This document shows, piece by piece, positions 1-5,652 of a stretch of 6,134 nt of DNA. Origin of the DNA: Gammaproteobacteria bacterium (GTDB taxonomy: Bacteria; Pseudomonadota; Gammaproteobacteria; Coxiellales; Coxiellaceae); assembly GCA_021774015.1 (NCBI GenBank), contig JAJFJO010000380.1, positions 1 through 6,134 on the forward strand, given 5' to 3'. Position 1 is the first letter of the stretch. Every line of letters starts with the position of its first letter. The translations under genes and the position numbers were made by a program. The notes below the pieces were generated by a model that did not search any database, was not told where the DNA came from, and worked only from the letters and a program-made list of their open reading frames with translations.

Positions 1-1823
1 GAAATTTTGTCGAATTCTTTGGTTCTGGCTTAAAAGAGCTGCCAATTGCTGATCGCGCAACGATCAGTAACATGGCACCTGAATACGGAGCAACCTGCGG
101 TTTATTTCCTATCGATCAAGAAACGATAAAATATTTAGAACTCACTAACCGTAATCCAGAAACGGTCGCATTAGTCGAAGCCTACGCAAAAGTACAAGGC
201 ATGTGGCACGACGAATACTCCCCCGAGGCTGTATTTACCGATACATTAGAGCTCGACTTAAGCACGGTCGTTCCCAGCCTTGCTGGCCCTAAACGCCCAC
301 AGGATCGCGTTGCCCTACCGCAAATGGCTGATGCGATTAAACGTGCGGTTGAAGCACAAGGCAAAGGTGGTGAGTACGATAAAACATTTACTACTGGCGA
401 AGGCCATGAGCTACATCATGGTGATATCGTTATTGCAGCAATCACAAGTTGCACCAACACATCCAACCCGAGTGTTATGTTGGCAGCGGGTTTGCTCGCG
501 AAGAACGCAATAAAAAAAGGCTTAAGTGCTAAGCCTTGGGTGAAATCCTCATTGGCACCTGGATCTAAAGTCGTTACAGAGTACCTAGAAAAAACAGGGT
601 TAACCGAATACTTAGATCAACTTGGTTTTTATTTAGTAGGTTATGGTTGCACAACGTGCATTGGTAACTCGGGCCCACTTCCTGAAGATGTCGCCAATAC
701 CATTAACGATAATGATATTGTCGCCAGTGCCATATTATCCGGCAACCGAAATTTTGAAGGTCGCATTCATCCACAAGTAAAGGCCAATTGGTTGGCATCC
801 CCCCCACTCGTTGTTGCATTTGCATTAGCTGGCACGGCGCGCATTAATATGGATGAAGAACCTTTAGGAACGGATAAAGAAGGCAACCCTGTTTTCTTAA
901 AAGATATCTGGCCATCACAAGCTGACATTAATGCAGCGGTTGCACAAGTCAGCGACACGATGTTTAAAAAAGAATATGCCGATGTGTTTAAAGGTGATGA
1001 TCAATGGCGTGCGATTAATGTGTCTGGTGGCGACACGTATGGGTGGGATCCAAAATCCACTTACATTAAAAACCCTCCATTTTTTGAAGGTATGGGGGTT
1101 AAACCTGAGCCGACTAAAGATATTCATCAAGCGCGTATACTTGCACTGCTTGGCGATAGCGTTACCACCGATCACATCTCTCCCGCCGGAGCGATTAAAG
1201 CGAATAGCCCTGCAGGCGAATATCTAAAAAGCCACGGCGTTGCGATTAAAGATTTTAATTCATTTGGTTCACGTCGCGGTAATCATGAAGTGATGATGCG
1301 CGGAACGTTTGGTAATATTCGTATTCGCAATGAAATGGTCCCCGGTGTTGAAGGTGGTTTTACTAAACACTTCCCTGATGGCGAACAGCTTTCAATTTAC
1401 GATGCAGCTATGAAATACCAAGAAAACAATATCCCGACGGTGGTTATTGCTGGTAAAGAATACGGCACTGGCTCCTCGCGCGACTGGGCCGCAAAGGGAA
1501 CGTTATTACTCGGCGCAAAAGCGGTTGTTACCGAAAGCTTTGAACGCATCCATCGCTCCAACTTAATTGGTATGGGCGTATTACCATTGCGATTTAAAGA
1601 GGGTGTTACACGTAAAAGTCTTAATTTAACCGGTGAAGAAATGATCGATATCATTGGCATGGAAGGTGGCATGACGCCTGCTATGGACGTCACGATGCGC
1701 ATCACTTACAAAGACGGCACCACCAAAGAGGTTCCACTGTTAGTGCGCATTGAAACGCAAAATGAGCTGGAGTATTACTTGAATGGCGGTATTTTGCAGT
1801 ACGTGTTGCGTAAGATGGTGTAA
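1..1823 (+). CDS. acnA: Aconitate hydratase, AcnA type (5' end outside window)
   Basis: This is aconitase of the TCA cycle, a cytoplasmic [4Fe-4S] enzyme that interconverts citrate and isocitrate. The reading frame is open from base 3 with no start, so about the first 280 residues of a roughly 890-residue protein lie upstream; 606 codons plus stop are visible. The family motif NMAPEYGATCG begins at base 69. The three cluster-ligand cysteines are present: one in SCTNTSNP (codon 450-452) and two in GCTTCIG (648-650 and 657-659). RNFEGR (744-764) carries the two substrate-binding arginines of domain 3. The swivel domain holds LLGDSVTTDHISPAGAI (from about 1143) and YGTGSSRDWAAKG with the catalytic serine (1461 onward). 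The C-terminus (GGILQYVLRKMV) ends where AcnA proteins normally end, so the 3' end is intact. The length and motifs fit AcnA rather than AcnB, whose domain order differs. No convincing T-rich terminator follows. Confidence 0.96.
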   Translation, partial: NFVEFFGSGLKELPIADRATISNMAPEYGATCGLFPIDQETIKYLELTNRNPETVALVEAYAKVQGMWHDEYSPEAVFTDTLELDLSTVVPSLAGPKRPQDRVALPQMADAIKRAVEAQGKGGEYDKTFTTGEGHELHHGDIVIAAITSCTNTSNPSVMLAAGLLAKNAIKKGLSAKPWVKSSLAPGSKVVTEYLEKTGLTEYLDQLGFYLVGYGCTTCIGNSGPLPEDVANTINDNDIVASAILSGNRNFEGRIHPQVKANWLASPPLVVAFALAGTARINMDEEPLGTDKEGNPVFLKDIWPSQADINAAVAQVSDTMFKKEYADVFKGDDQWRAINVSGGDTYGWDPKSTYIKNPPFFEGMGVKPEPTKDIHQARILALLGDSVTTDHISPAGAIKANSPAGEYLKSHGVAIKDFNSFGSRRGNHEVMMRGTFGNIRIRNEMVPGVEGGFTKHFPDGEQLSIYDAAMKYQENNIPTVVIAGKEYGTGSSRDWAAKGTLLLGAKAVVTESFERIHRSNLIGMGVLPLRFKEGVTRKSLNLTGEEMIDIIGMEGGMTPAMDVTMRITYKDGTTKEVPLLVRIETQNELEYYLNGGILQYVLRKMV

Positions 1824-1839
1824 CGTGCTGCAGCTTAAA

Positions 1840-1968
1840 ACCCTGTCATCCTGGAACCAAATGTTTGCAAAGGCTTTATTATTCGCCCTTGCAAACATAA
1901 CCCGGAAGCGAGCGCCAGAAAAAAAAATGTTATCCCGGAAGCGAGCGCCAGTGAGCTATCCGAGATCC
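1840..1968. repeat. Mosaic of palindromic repeat fragments between acnA and dsbD
   Basis: Three pieces resemble one repeat of the form GTCATCCCGGAAGCGAGCGC... . The first is a partial GTCATCCTGGAACC at about 1846-1859. The second is an 18-bp block, 1901-1918. The third is the same 18-bp block again at 1934-1951, identical at every base. The third piece continues to TCCGAGAT (1959-1966), which pairs with ATCCCGGA (1932-1939) with one mismatch to form a hairpin with a 19-base loop. The two 18-bp copies are 33 bp apart, a multiple of three, so both encode RKRAP in the dsbD frame. Dispersed palindromes beginning TCATCCCGGA are widespread in proteobacterial genomes; assigning this one to that class is inference from appearance. 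Confidence 0.7.
1861..1898. repeat. Perfect 10-bp inverted repeat (hairpin)
   Basis: ATGTTTGCAA at 1861-1870 is the exact reverse complement of TTGCAAACAT at 1889-1898. After one mismatch the stem gains three more pairs, GGC (1872-1874) with GCC (1885-1887), leaving a 10-base loop. The stem lies 37 bases after the acnA stop, so it could mark or protect the acnA mRNA 3' end. No T-run follows on either strand, so it is not a standard intrinsic terminator. An in-frame ATG for dsbD forms the first three bases of the stem, which would hinder initiation there. Confidence 0.75.
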
Positions 1969-3723
1969 ACTCTCCTCCTAACGCTCATCGGGCTCATACT
2001 CTGCATCAGCTCAGTAAACGCCGCCACACAACAACAACCTCTTTCAGTCGATCGTGCCTTCCAATTTTCCGCAGCCATTAGAGACAACCAAACAATACTA
2101 GCTAGATGGAAAATCGCTCCCGGTTATTACCTATACCGTGCACGCTTTCATTTCAAAGTAATCAAGCCTAAAAATACAGAACTTGGCCAACCCCTACTTC
2201 CAGAAGGCATCGTTAAAAGCACACCGGGAACTGGGCGCTATCAAGTTTATAAGAAAAAAGTCATTGTTCCCGTTCCTATCATCAAATCACATGGCAACAC
2301 AATAACACTGAGTGCCAACTACCAAGGCTGCTCTGCAAAAGGTTATTGCTACCCACCCACATCAAAAATAATAACAGTTAATTTATCAGGCCCTACCATG
2401 CGCTACAAACCTGGACAGCCTATTGATATAGCACCAAACACATTACCAAACACTCAAGAAAACCATGCGGAAAACTTATTAACACGCAGCAGTCTGCTGA
2501 TGTTGATTTTAGGCTTCCTCGGTTTTGGCGTTCTCATTTCCTTAACGCCTTGCGTGCTCCCTATGATTCCTATTTTATCTAGCATCATTGTGGGCCAAAA
2601 AAATATAACACATGCACGCTCATTTGCGCTGTCACTGTTTTATGTTTTAGGAATGGCTGCAACCTACGCTATTGCAGGCGTTGTGTTTGGTTTTATTGGC
2701 GGCAGCGTGCAAGCTATTTTACAAAAACCTTGGATTATCGTGTTATTCAGTTTTATTTTTGTAGCTATGGCACTGTCATTGTTTGGACTCTATAACATCG
2801 AGCTACCACAAAAATTACGTGGCACGGTTGCAGATGCAAGCAAGCATCAAAAACACACATATTTCGGTGTTGCTGTTATGGGCTGCCTATCCACTTTAAT
2901 TTTGTCGCCCTGTGTTACTGCACCGTTAGTGGGTGTTTTGGGTTATATCAGCCAAACTGGTAATGCCACACTCGGCGGTATCGCCCTATTTTTTATGGGG
3001 ATTGGCATGGGCGCACCGCTACTAGTGATTGGCGCCACTGGCGCAAAAATCTTACCAAAAACTGGCGCTTGGATGAATGCCGTCAAAAATATTCTTGGCA
3101 TTATGATGCTAGGCGTTGCAGTCTATATGTTACAACGTATTGTACCGGGGCCTTATGGTTTAATTTTATGGGCCGCTTTAGCTATTGGCGTTGCTATTTA
3201 TGCTGGTGCATTTTCAACGTCAAAAACCAAAACCCAGCTTGTATGTAAATGCATCGGCCTATTATTGTTTGTCTATGGTATTTTACTTGTTATTGGCGCG
3301 ACACAAGGTAATCGAGATCCATTAACACCGTTACAATTCCAACGAACATCTACAACGCATTCATTACAGTTTAAATCTGTTACAACAATTGCAGCCGTTA
3401 AAAAAATACTGAGCGACAATGCATCTACTGGAAAAATTATCATGTTAGATTACTACGCTGATTGGTGTATCGCCTGCAAAGAGATGGATCACTTTACGTT
3501 TTCAAATAAGATTGTAAAACAGCGTTTGAAGAGTGCTGTTTTACTGCGAGCAGACGTCACTGCAAATAATCAACAAGACAAACAGCTGCTGCGTTATTTT
3601 AATGTTGTAGCACCACCAACGATCTTATTTTTTAAAAGCGGCAAAGAAATACCAAATTCCCGCATCATTGGTGAAGTCAACGCGCAAGAGTTTATTAAGC
3701 ATTTAAATACATTGGCGCGATAA
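1927..3723 (+). CDS. dsbD: Thiol:disulfide interchange protein DsbD
   Basis: DsbD passes electrons from cytoplasmic thioredoxin across the inner membrane to periplasmic DsbC/DsbG and the cytochrome c maturation pathway. With the start used here it has 598 residues, against 565 in E. coli. Domains in order: signal peptide (hydrophobic core about 15-29, cleavage near SVNA/A at 32-33); periplasmic alpha domain with CSAKGYC (Cys135, Cys141); a beta domain of about eight membrane segments with TPC (Cys209) and SPC (Cys329); and a periplasmic thioredoxin-like gamma domain with WCIAC (Cys514, Cys517). All six redox cysteines are present. The start is uncertain. The frame is open back into acnA (ATG 1783, biologically unlikely). 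ATG 1861 has GGAA 4 bases upstream but lies inside a hairpin. ATG 1927 and GTG 1951 both give a normal signal peptide, and neither has a strong Shine-Dalgarno site. The N-terminal codons are made of repeat sequence. It follows acnA on the same strand, so co-transcription is possible but unproven. Confidence 0.94.
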   Translation: MLSRKRAPVSYPRSTLLLTLIGLILCISSVNAATQQQPLSVDRAFQFSAAIRDNQTILARWKIAPGYYLYRARFHFKVIKPKNTELGQPLLPEGIVKSTPGTGRYQVYKKKVIVPVPIIKSHGNTITLSANYQGCSAKGYCYPPTSKIITVNLSGPTMRYKPGQPIDIAPNTLPNTQENHAENLLTRSSLLMLILGFLGFGVLISLTPCVLPMIPILSSIIVGQKNITHARSFALSLFYVLGMAATYAIAGVVFGFIGGSVQAILQKPWIIVLFSFIFVAMALSLFGLYNIELPQKLRGTVADASKHQKHTYFGVAVMGCLSTLILSPCVTAPLVGVLGYISQTGNATLGGIALFFMGIGMGAPLLVIGATGAKILPKTGAWMNAVKNILGIMMLGVAVYMLQRIVPGPYGLILWAALAIGVAIYAGAFSTSKTKTQLVCKCIGLLLFVYGILLVIGATQGNRDPLTPLQFQRTSTTHSLQFKSVTTIAAVKKILSDNASTGKIIMLDYYADWCIACKEMDHFTFSNKIVKQRLKSAVLLRADVTANNQQDKQLLRYFNVVAPPTILFFKSGKEIPNSRIIGEVNAQEFIKHLNTLAR

Positions 3724-3748
3724 AAAATGAGAAGCGCCTTTTGCACAA

Positions 3749-3994
3749 TTAAGGCCTTGGCCTATGATCATCCCTCTGCGCATTATATGCTCCCCACGAC
3801 GCTCCCACGACAGAAAGAAAGATTATTAGAGCAGTCGCATAATAATTATTATTCGTAGCCTCAATAAGGTCATGAAGGTTATCAGGCATTTCTTTAACTT
3901 CCGGAAAAAGGCAACTTGACAATAGAATACCAATAAACCCACCTTTGGCAACACCATCAAGCACACTTTTTGGTGGCGCGAACAAATCTCTCAT
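3749..3994 (-). CDS. Small predicted membrane protein, unknown function
   Basis: This 81-residue protein is not recognised. Its N-terminal 17 residues (MRDLFAPPKSVLDGVAK) are soluble and amphipathic in appearance. A short hydrophobic stretch (18-30, GGFIGILLSSCLF) is followed by a polar linker rich in Asp, Glu and Asn (32-50). A clear membrane segment (about 53-70, ATALIIFLSVVGASWGAY) precedes a charged, proline-containing tail (NAQRDDHRPRP). One or two membrane passes are possible. It is judged real because ATG 3994 is preceded by GGGGAG with a 7-base spacer and, further up, by a good sigma70-type promoter (see separate entries). It is convergent with dsbD, with only 25 bases between the two stops, and no strong terminator was found there. 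No functional link to dsbD is implied by the opposite orientation. A small membrane-stress, toxin or secretion-accessory peptide is conceivable, but nothing in the sequence decides it. Confidence 0.72.
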   Translation of the reverse strand: MRDLFAPPKSVLDGVAKGGFIGILLSSCLFPEVKEMPDNLHDLIEATNNNYYATALIIFLSVVGASWGAYNAQRDDHRPRP

Positions 3995-4001
3995 ATCTTA
4001 A

Positions 4002-4007
4002 CTCCCC
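4002..4007 (-). promoter_or_regulatory. Shine-Dalgarno site for the 81-residue protein
   Basis: On the minus strand GGGGAG lies 7 bases before ATG 3992-3994. This fixes the start of the small membrane protein and is the strongest ribosome site among the minus-strand genes here. Confidence 0.75.
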
Positions 4008-4036
4008 GCTTAATGCATCAACTCTTATTAATTGGC

Positions 4037-4065
4037 ACAATATTACACAGACCTCCCGCTGTCAA
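4037..4065 (-). promoter_or_regulatory. Sigma70-type promoter for the 81-residue protein
   Basis: On the minus strand a perfect -35 box TTGACA (4060-4065) is separated by exactly 17 bases from TATTGT (4037-4042), which matches four of six -10 positions. Transcription would begin near 4030, giving a leader of about 35 bases that contains the GGGGAG ribosome site. Nothing like an operator is obvious around it. Confidence 0.7.
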
Positions 4066-4194
4066 TACACATTCAGCCTTTCACTCAGCAGTTCTTAATC
4101 ACCTATCATGATAATCATCACACTATCTATACTAATACTTACGATATACTCTTGAGCAATCAACTACCCAACTTTAAGGGGCTAAGCCACTTTT

Positions 4195-4223
4195 TTCACA
4201 CAACATATGGTTTTTCATATTAT
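4195..4223 (+). promoter_or_regulatory. Putative right-facing promoter
   Basis: TTCACA (4195-4200; five of six -35 matches) and TATTAT (4218-4223; five of six -10 matches) are 17 bases apart. A perfect TATAAT overlaps at 4221-4226, but its spacing to the same -35 is 20. The start of transcription would be near 4230, about 35 bases before the 15-codon ORF. The area is AT-rich, so chance matches are likely and the call is moderate. Confidence 0.45.
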
Positions 4224-4265
4224 AATATGGATAATTATACGTAATCTCATATTACAAAAGGAATA

Positions 4266-4313
4266 ATGATGAAAAAAGCTCTTACCCAACAGAATCCACA
4301 CTGGGGAAACTGA
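4266..4313 (+). pseudogene. 15-codon ORF, possible stump of a decayed gene
   Basis: AAAAGGA lies just before ATG ATG, and the ORF encodes MMKKALTQQNPHWGN and then TGA. In the same frame, past the TGA, the sequence reads PYEGLLSRNVKAN and then TAA (4353-4355). Joined, the two halves resemble the start of some AAA-type (AAA_14/DUF4143-like) ATPases, which often carry 'QNPHW' or 'NPWW' followed by 'Y.GL..R.V/I' ahead of the P-loop. This resemblance is from memory and weak; no P-loop follows here. The alternative is a genuine 15-residue leader or small peptide, since it has a good ribosome site, a plausible promoter upstream and a terminator-like hairpin downstream. Neither reading is secure. Confidence 0.3.
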
Positions 4314-4408
4314 CCCTATGAAGGGTTGCTATCGAGAAATGTGAAAGCAAATTAAACAAAAAATACTACATTGCCGACAATGGCTTGGTAACAAACGTGT
4401 AAATCAGA

Positions 4409-4441
4409 TGCGTGCGATAGCACGCACCTAACTATTTTTTT
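4409..4441 (+). terminator. Hairpin with trailing T-run, likely intrinsic terminator
   Basis: TGCGTGC (4409-4415) and GCACGCA (4420-4426) form a perfect 7-bp stem with a GATA loop. Seven T follow at 4435-4441, after an 8-base gap that is longer than ideal. On the plus strand this would end the short transcript from the 4195-4223 promoter. The stem lies beyond the stop of the minus-strand gene at 4455 and could also stall transcripts from that side, although only a weak T-rich stretch follows in that direction. Confidence 0.5.
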
Positions 4442-4454
4442 GTTGGTGTTGCCA

Positions 4455-5414
4455 TTATCCAACACCGGCACCAACACCAGCACCAACACCAGCACCAACA
4501 CCAACAGTTTCTACTGCCGCTTTGTCAGATTCAGCCGCTTTTTCAATAGAACTTAGGAGCGCAGCAACCCTGCTATTACGGCCCTGATATACCTGCGAGT
4601 CTGCCTTGATGCCCGCAATAATGCCTAGAAGATCGGTAGGTGAACCAGCAAAGCTATTCAATTGTGTCAGTGCTTGAATTTTGACGTCCTTCAAAGGAGC
4701 CATCCTAAATAGAAAAGAAAGCACGCTATTTTTTTCATCTTTTAACTTCTGGATCAACTCATCTAAACAAGCTTTGTACACCGAACTCAGCCCATATTTG
4801 TATCCAGGGTTTTTATGTATTAGCTTTTCTGATTGGGTTTTTGCAAAAGAGTTGTCGCGCTCTCCAGGATTTTCTTTCAGCCTCACACCAGAATCATTAT
4901 ATTTATCAGCCGTTGGAATCTCCACCTGAGCAATATCCCGTGCCTCCACAGTGCTGAATTTCAAAAGATGGGGAAAAACATCGTCAATCCCTTGCCCAAA
5001 TCCCAGCTGATTTACAGGGAGCGAAGCAGTAACAATAACTCTTTCACATTCGAGGCCAAAAACTCTATCTTTGGGAGAACGCCACACATGATCACGTTGA
5101 GCCAACCTAGAAAGGAGAGTATATTTATTGCACCATGGAGGGAGGCTTAGCCTGCCCTCCCCCGAGACAAAAACAAGTGGTTCCTCAAAATGGTCGCGAG
5201 CGTCTTCTGTGGCCAGTCTAGTAGCTGTAGCGGCAACCTTCTCAAAATCAAACTCAATTTCACTCTCTTTAGGATCCATACAGATTTCATAGCTTTGATG
5301 GCTTTGGGTGAACTCACGTTGGCCGCCCCCTGAAGTGTATACCTGGCCAGTTCTACATGTGTTTTCCCTTACTATCGGCACCGGAATATAAACTAAAATT
5401 TCTTCTTTAGACAT
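4455..5414 (-). CDS. Uncharacterised protein with Gly-Val-Gly-Ala repeat tail
   Basis: This 319-residue protein is not recognised. No signal peptide or membrane segment is visible, so a cytoplasmic or type IV-secreted protein is more likely than a Sec-exported one. Residues 1-190 are mixed and polar, with a Gly-rich patch (29-31) and an aromatic/basic stretch (92-116). Residues 208-250 look helical (SVYKACLDELIQKLKDEKNS), and more helix is likely at 278-300. The last 16 residues are VGVGAGVGAGVGAGVG, made by a 12-bp tandem repeat. The 208-295 part, with a 'LDELIQKLKDEK' helix, a hydrophobic 'LSFLFRMAPLKDVKIQAL' turn and a final 'GRNSRVAALLSS', is reminiscent of a C-terminal helical module seen in many Legionella effector-like proteins; this is inference from memory. 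Start ATG 5414 has GAGAGAGA just upstream. It is divergent from the GGDEF-like gene across 238 bp. No clear promoter was found. Confidence 0.82.
   Translation of the reverse strand: MSKEEILVYIPVPIVRENTCRTGQVYTSGGGQREFTQSHQSYEICMDPKESEIEFDFEKVAATATRLATEDARDHFEEPLVFVSGEGRLSLPPWCNKYTLLSRLAQRDHVWRSPKDRVFGLECERVIVTASLPVNQLGFGQGIDDVFPHLLKFSTVEARDIAQVEIPTADKYNDSGVRLKENPGERDNSFAKTQSEKLIHKNPGYKYGLSSVYKACLDELIQKLKDEKNSVLSFLFRMAPLKDVKIQALTQLNSFAGSPTDLLGIIAGIKADSQVYQGRNSRVAALLSSIEKAAESDKAAVETVGVGAGVGAGVGAGVG
4461..4505. repeat. 12-bp tandem repeat coding the C-terminal tail
   Basis: The plus-strand unit AACACCAGCACC occurs 3.75 times: 4461-4472 (one base different, GGC for AGC), 4473-4484, 4485-4496 and a partial 4497-4505. 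On the coding (minus) strand each unit encodes Gly-Ala-Gly-Val. The unit is a multiple of three, so gain or loss of copies changes tail length without shifting the frame. The near identity of the copies suggests recent slippage expansion. Confidence 0.9.
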
Positions 5415-5617
5415 TTTTCTCTCTCTAACTTCGACTTAACTTCTTGTATCTTAAAAAAATTCGCGTGGTTGCAGACCAAATGATAAATATTTATTGGGGT
5501 ACATAATTCGAACAATACCAATAAATGCCTGCTGTTTCAAGCTGTTTGCTGCTATTTGCTTATGTTTCATAGGTGACAAGGTGAGAAACAACCTTAATTT
5601 TTTCTTCCTCCCGCCGA

Positions 5618-5623
5618 TATAAA
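5618..5623 (+). promoter_or_regulatory. Possible -10 box for the GGDEF-like gene
   Basis: TATAAA at 5618-5623 lies 29 bases before the start codon. The region 17-18 bases upstream is T-rich but has no good -35 match. It is the only -10-like hexamer noticed close to this gene, so the call is tentative. Confidence 0.3.
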
Positions 5624-5640
5624 AAATAGCACCCCAATGC

Positions 5641-5649
5641 GAGAGAGGG
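5641..5649 (+). promoter_or_regulatory. Ribosome binding site of the GGDEF-like gene
   Basis: The purine-rich GAGAGAGGG ends 3 bases before ATG 5653. With the GAGAG core pairing to 16S rRNA the spacing is about 7 bases. This supports the chosen start. Confidence 0.55.
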
Positions 5650-5652
5650 CTT

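Larger units (their letters stand above)
3995..4454. other. Gene-poor AT-rich interval with opposed promoters
   Basis: These 460 bases separate two minus-strand genes and hold no convincing full-length gene. From left to right they contain the ribosome site and promoter of the 81-residue gene, a stretch at 4066-4190 in which nothing was recognised, a right-facing promoter (4195-4223), a 15-codon ORF with its own ribosome site (4266-4313), a weak CATTG/CAATG hairpin (4369-4382), and a stronger hairpin followed by a T-run (4409-4441). The arrangement suggests a short right-facing transcript of about 210 bases. It could be a small RNA, a leader-type peptide or the remains of a decayed gene. Confidence 0.5.

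Noticed and set aside
1783..1926. Upstream extension of the dsbD frame to ATG 1783, overlapping the acnA 3' end
   Set aside because: The extension overlaps acnA, is cysteine-rich and unlike a signal peptide, and then runs through hairpin and repeat DNA. A normal signal peptide begins only near 1927-1951.
3724..3762. Possible bidirectional terminator between dsbD and the 81-residue gene, including the palindrome AGGCCTTGGCCT
   Set aside because: The palindrome would leave a two-base loop and lies inside the small gene. The six-T run on the minus strand has no stable stem directly before it.
4032..4244. Plus-strand 70-codon ORF
   Set aside because: It needs a TTG start, has no ribosome site, overlaps the -10 box of the opposite promoter, and its Tyr/Thr/His/Asn-rich composition is that of translated AT-rich non-coding DNA.
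4318..4344. Eight-codon ORF MKGCYREM
   Set aside because: It is too short, has no ribosome site, and lies in the probable remnant region.
4681..5150. Two plus-strand ORFs inside the 319-residue gene (4681-4929 and 4833-5150)
   Set aside because: They are antisense shadows with no ribosome site or recognisable domain. The minus-strand frame is longer and has a ribosome site.
5510..5560. Imperfect GCTGTTT repeats and AT-rich blocks upstream of the divergent genes
   Set aside because: They are short and irregular, with no dyad or operator pattern that stands out from chance.
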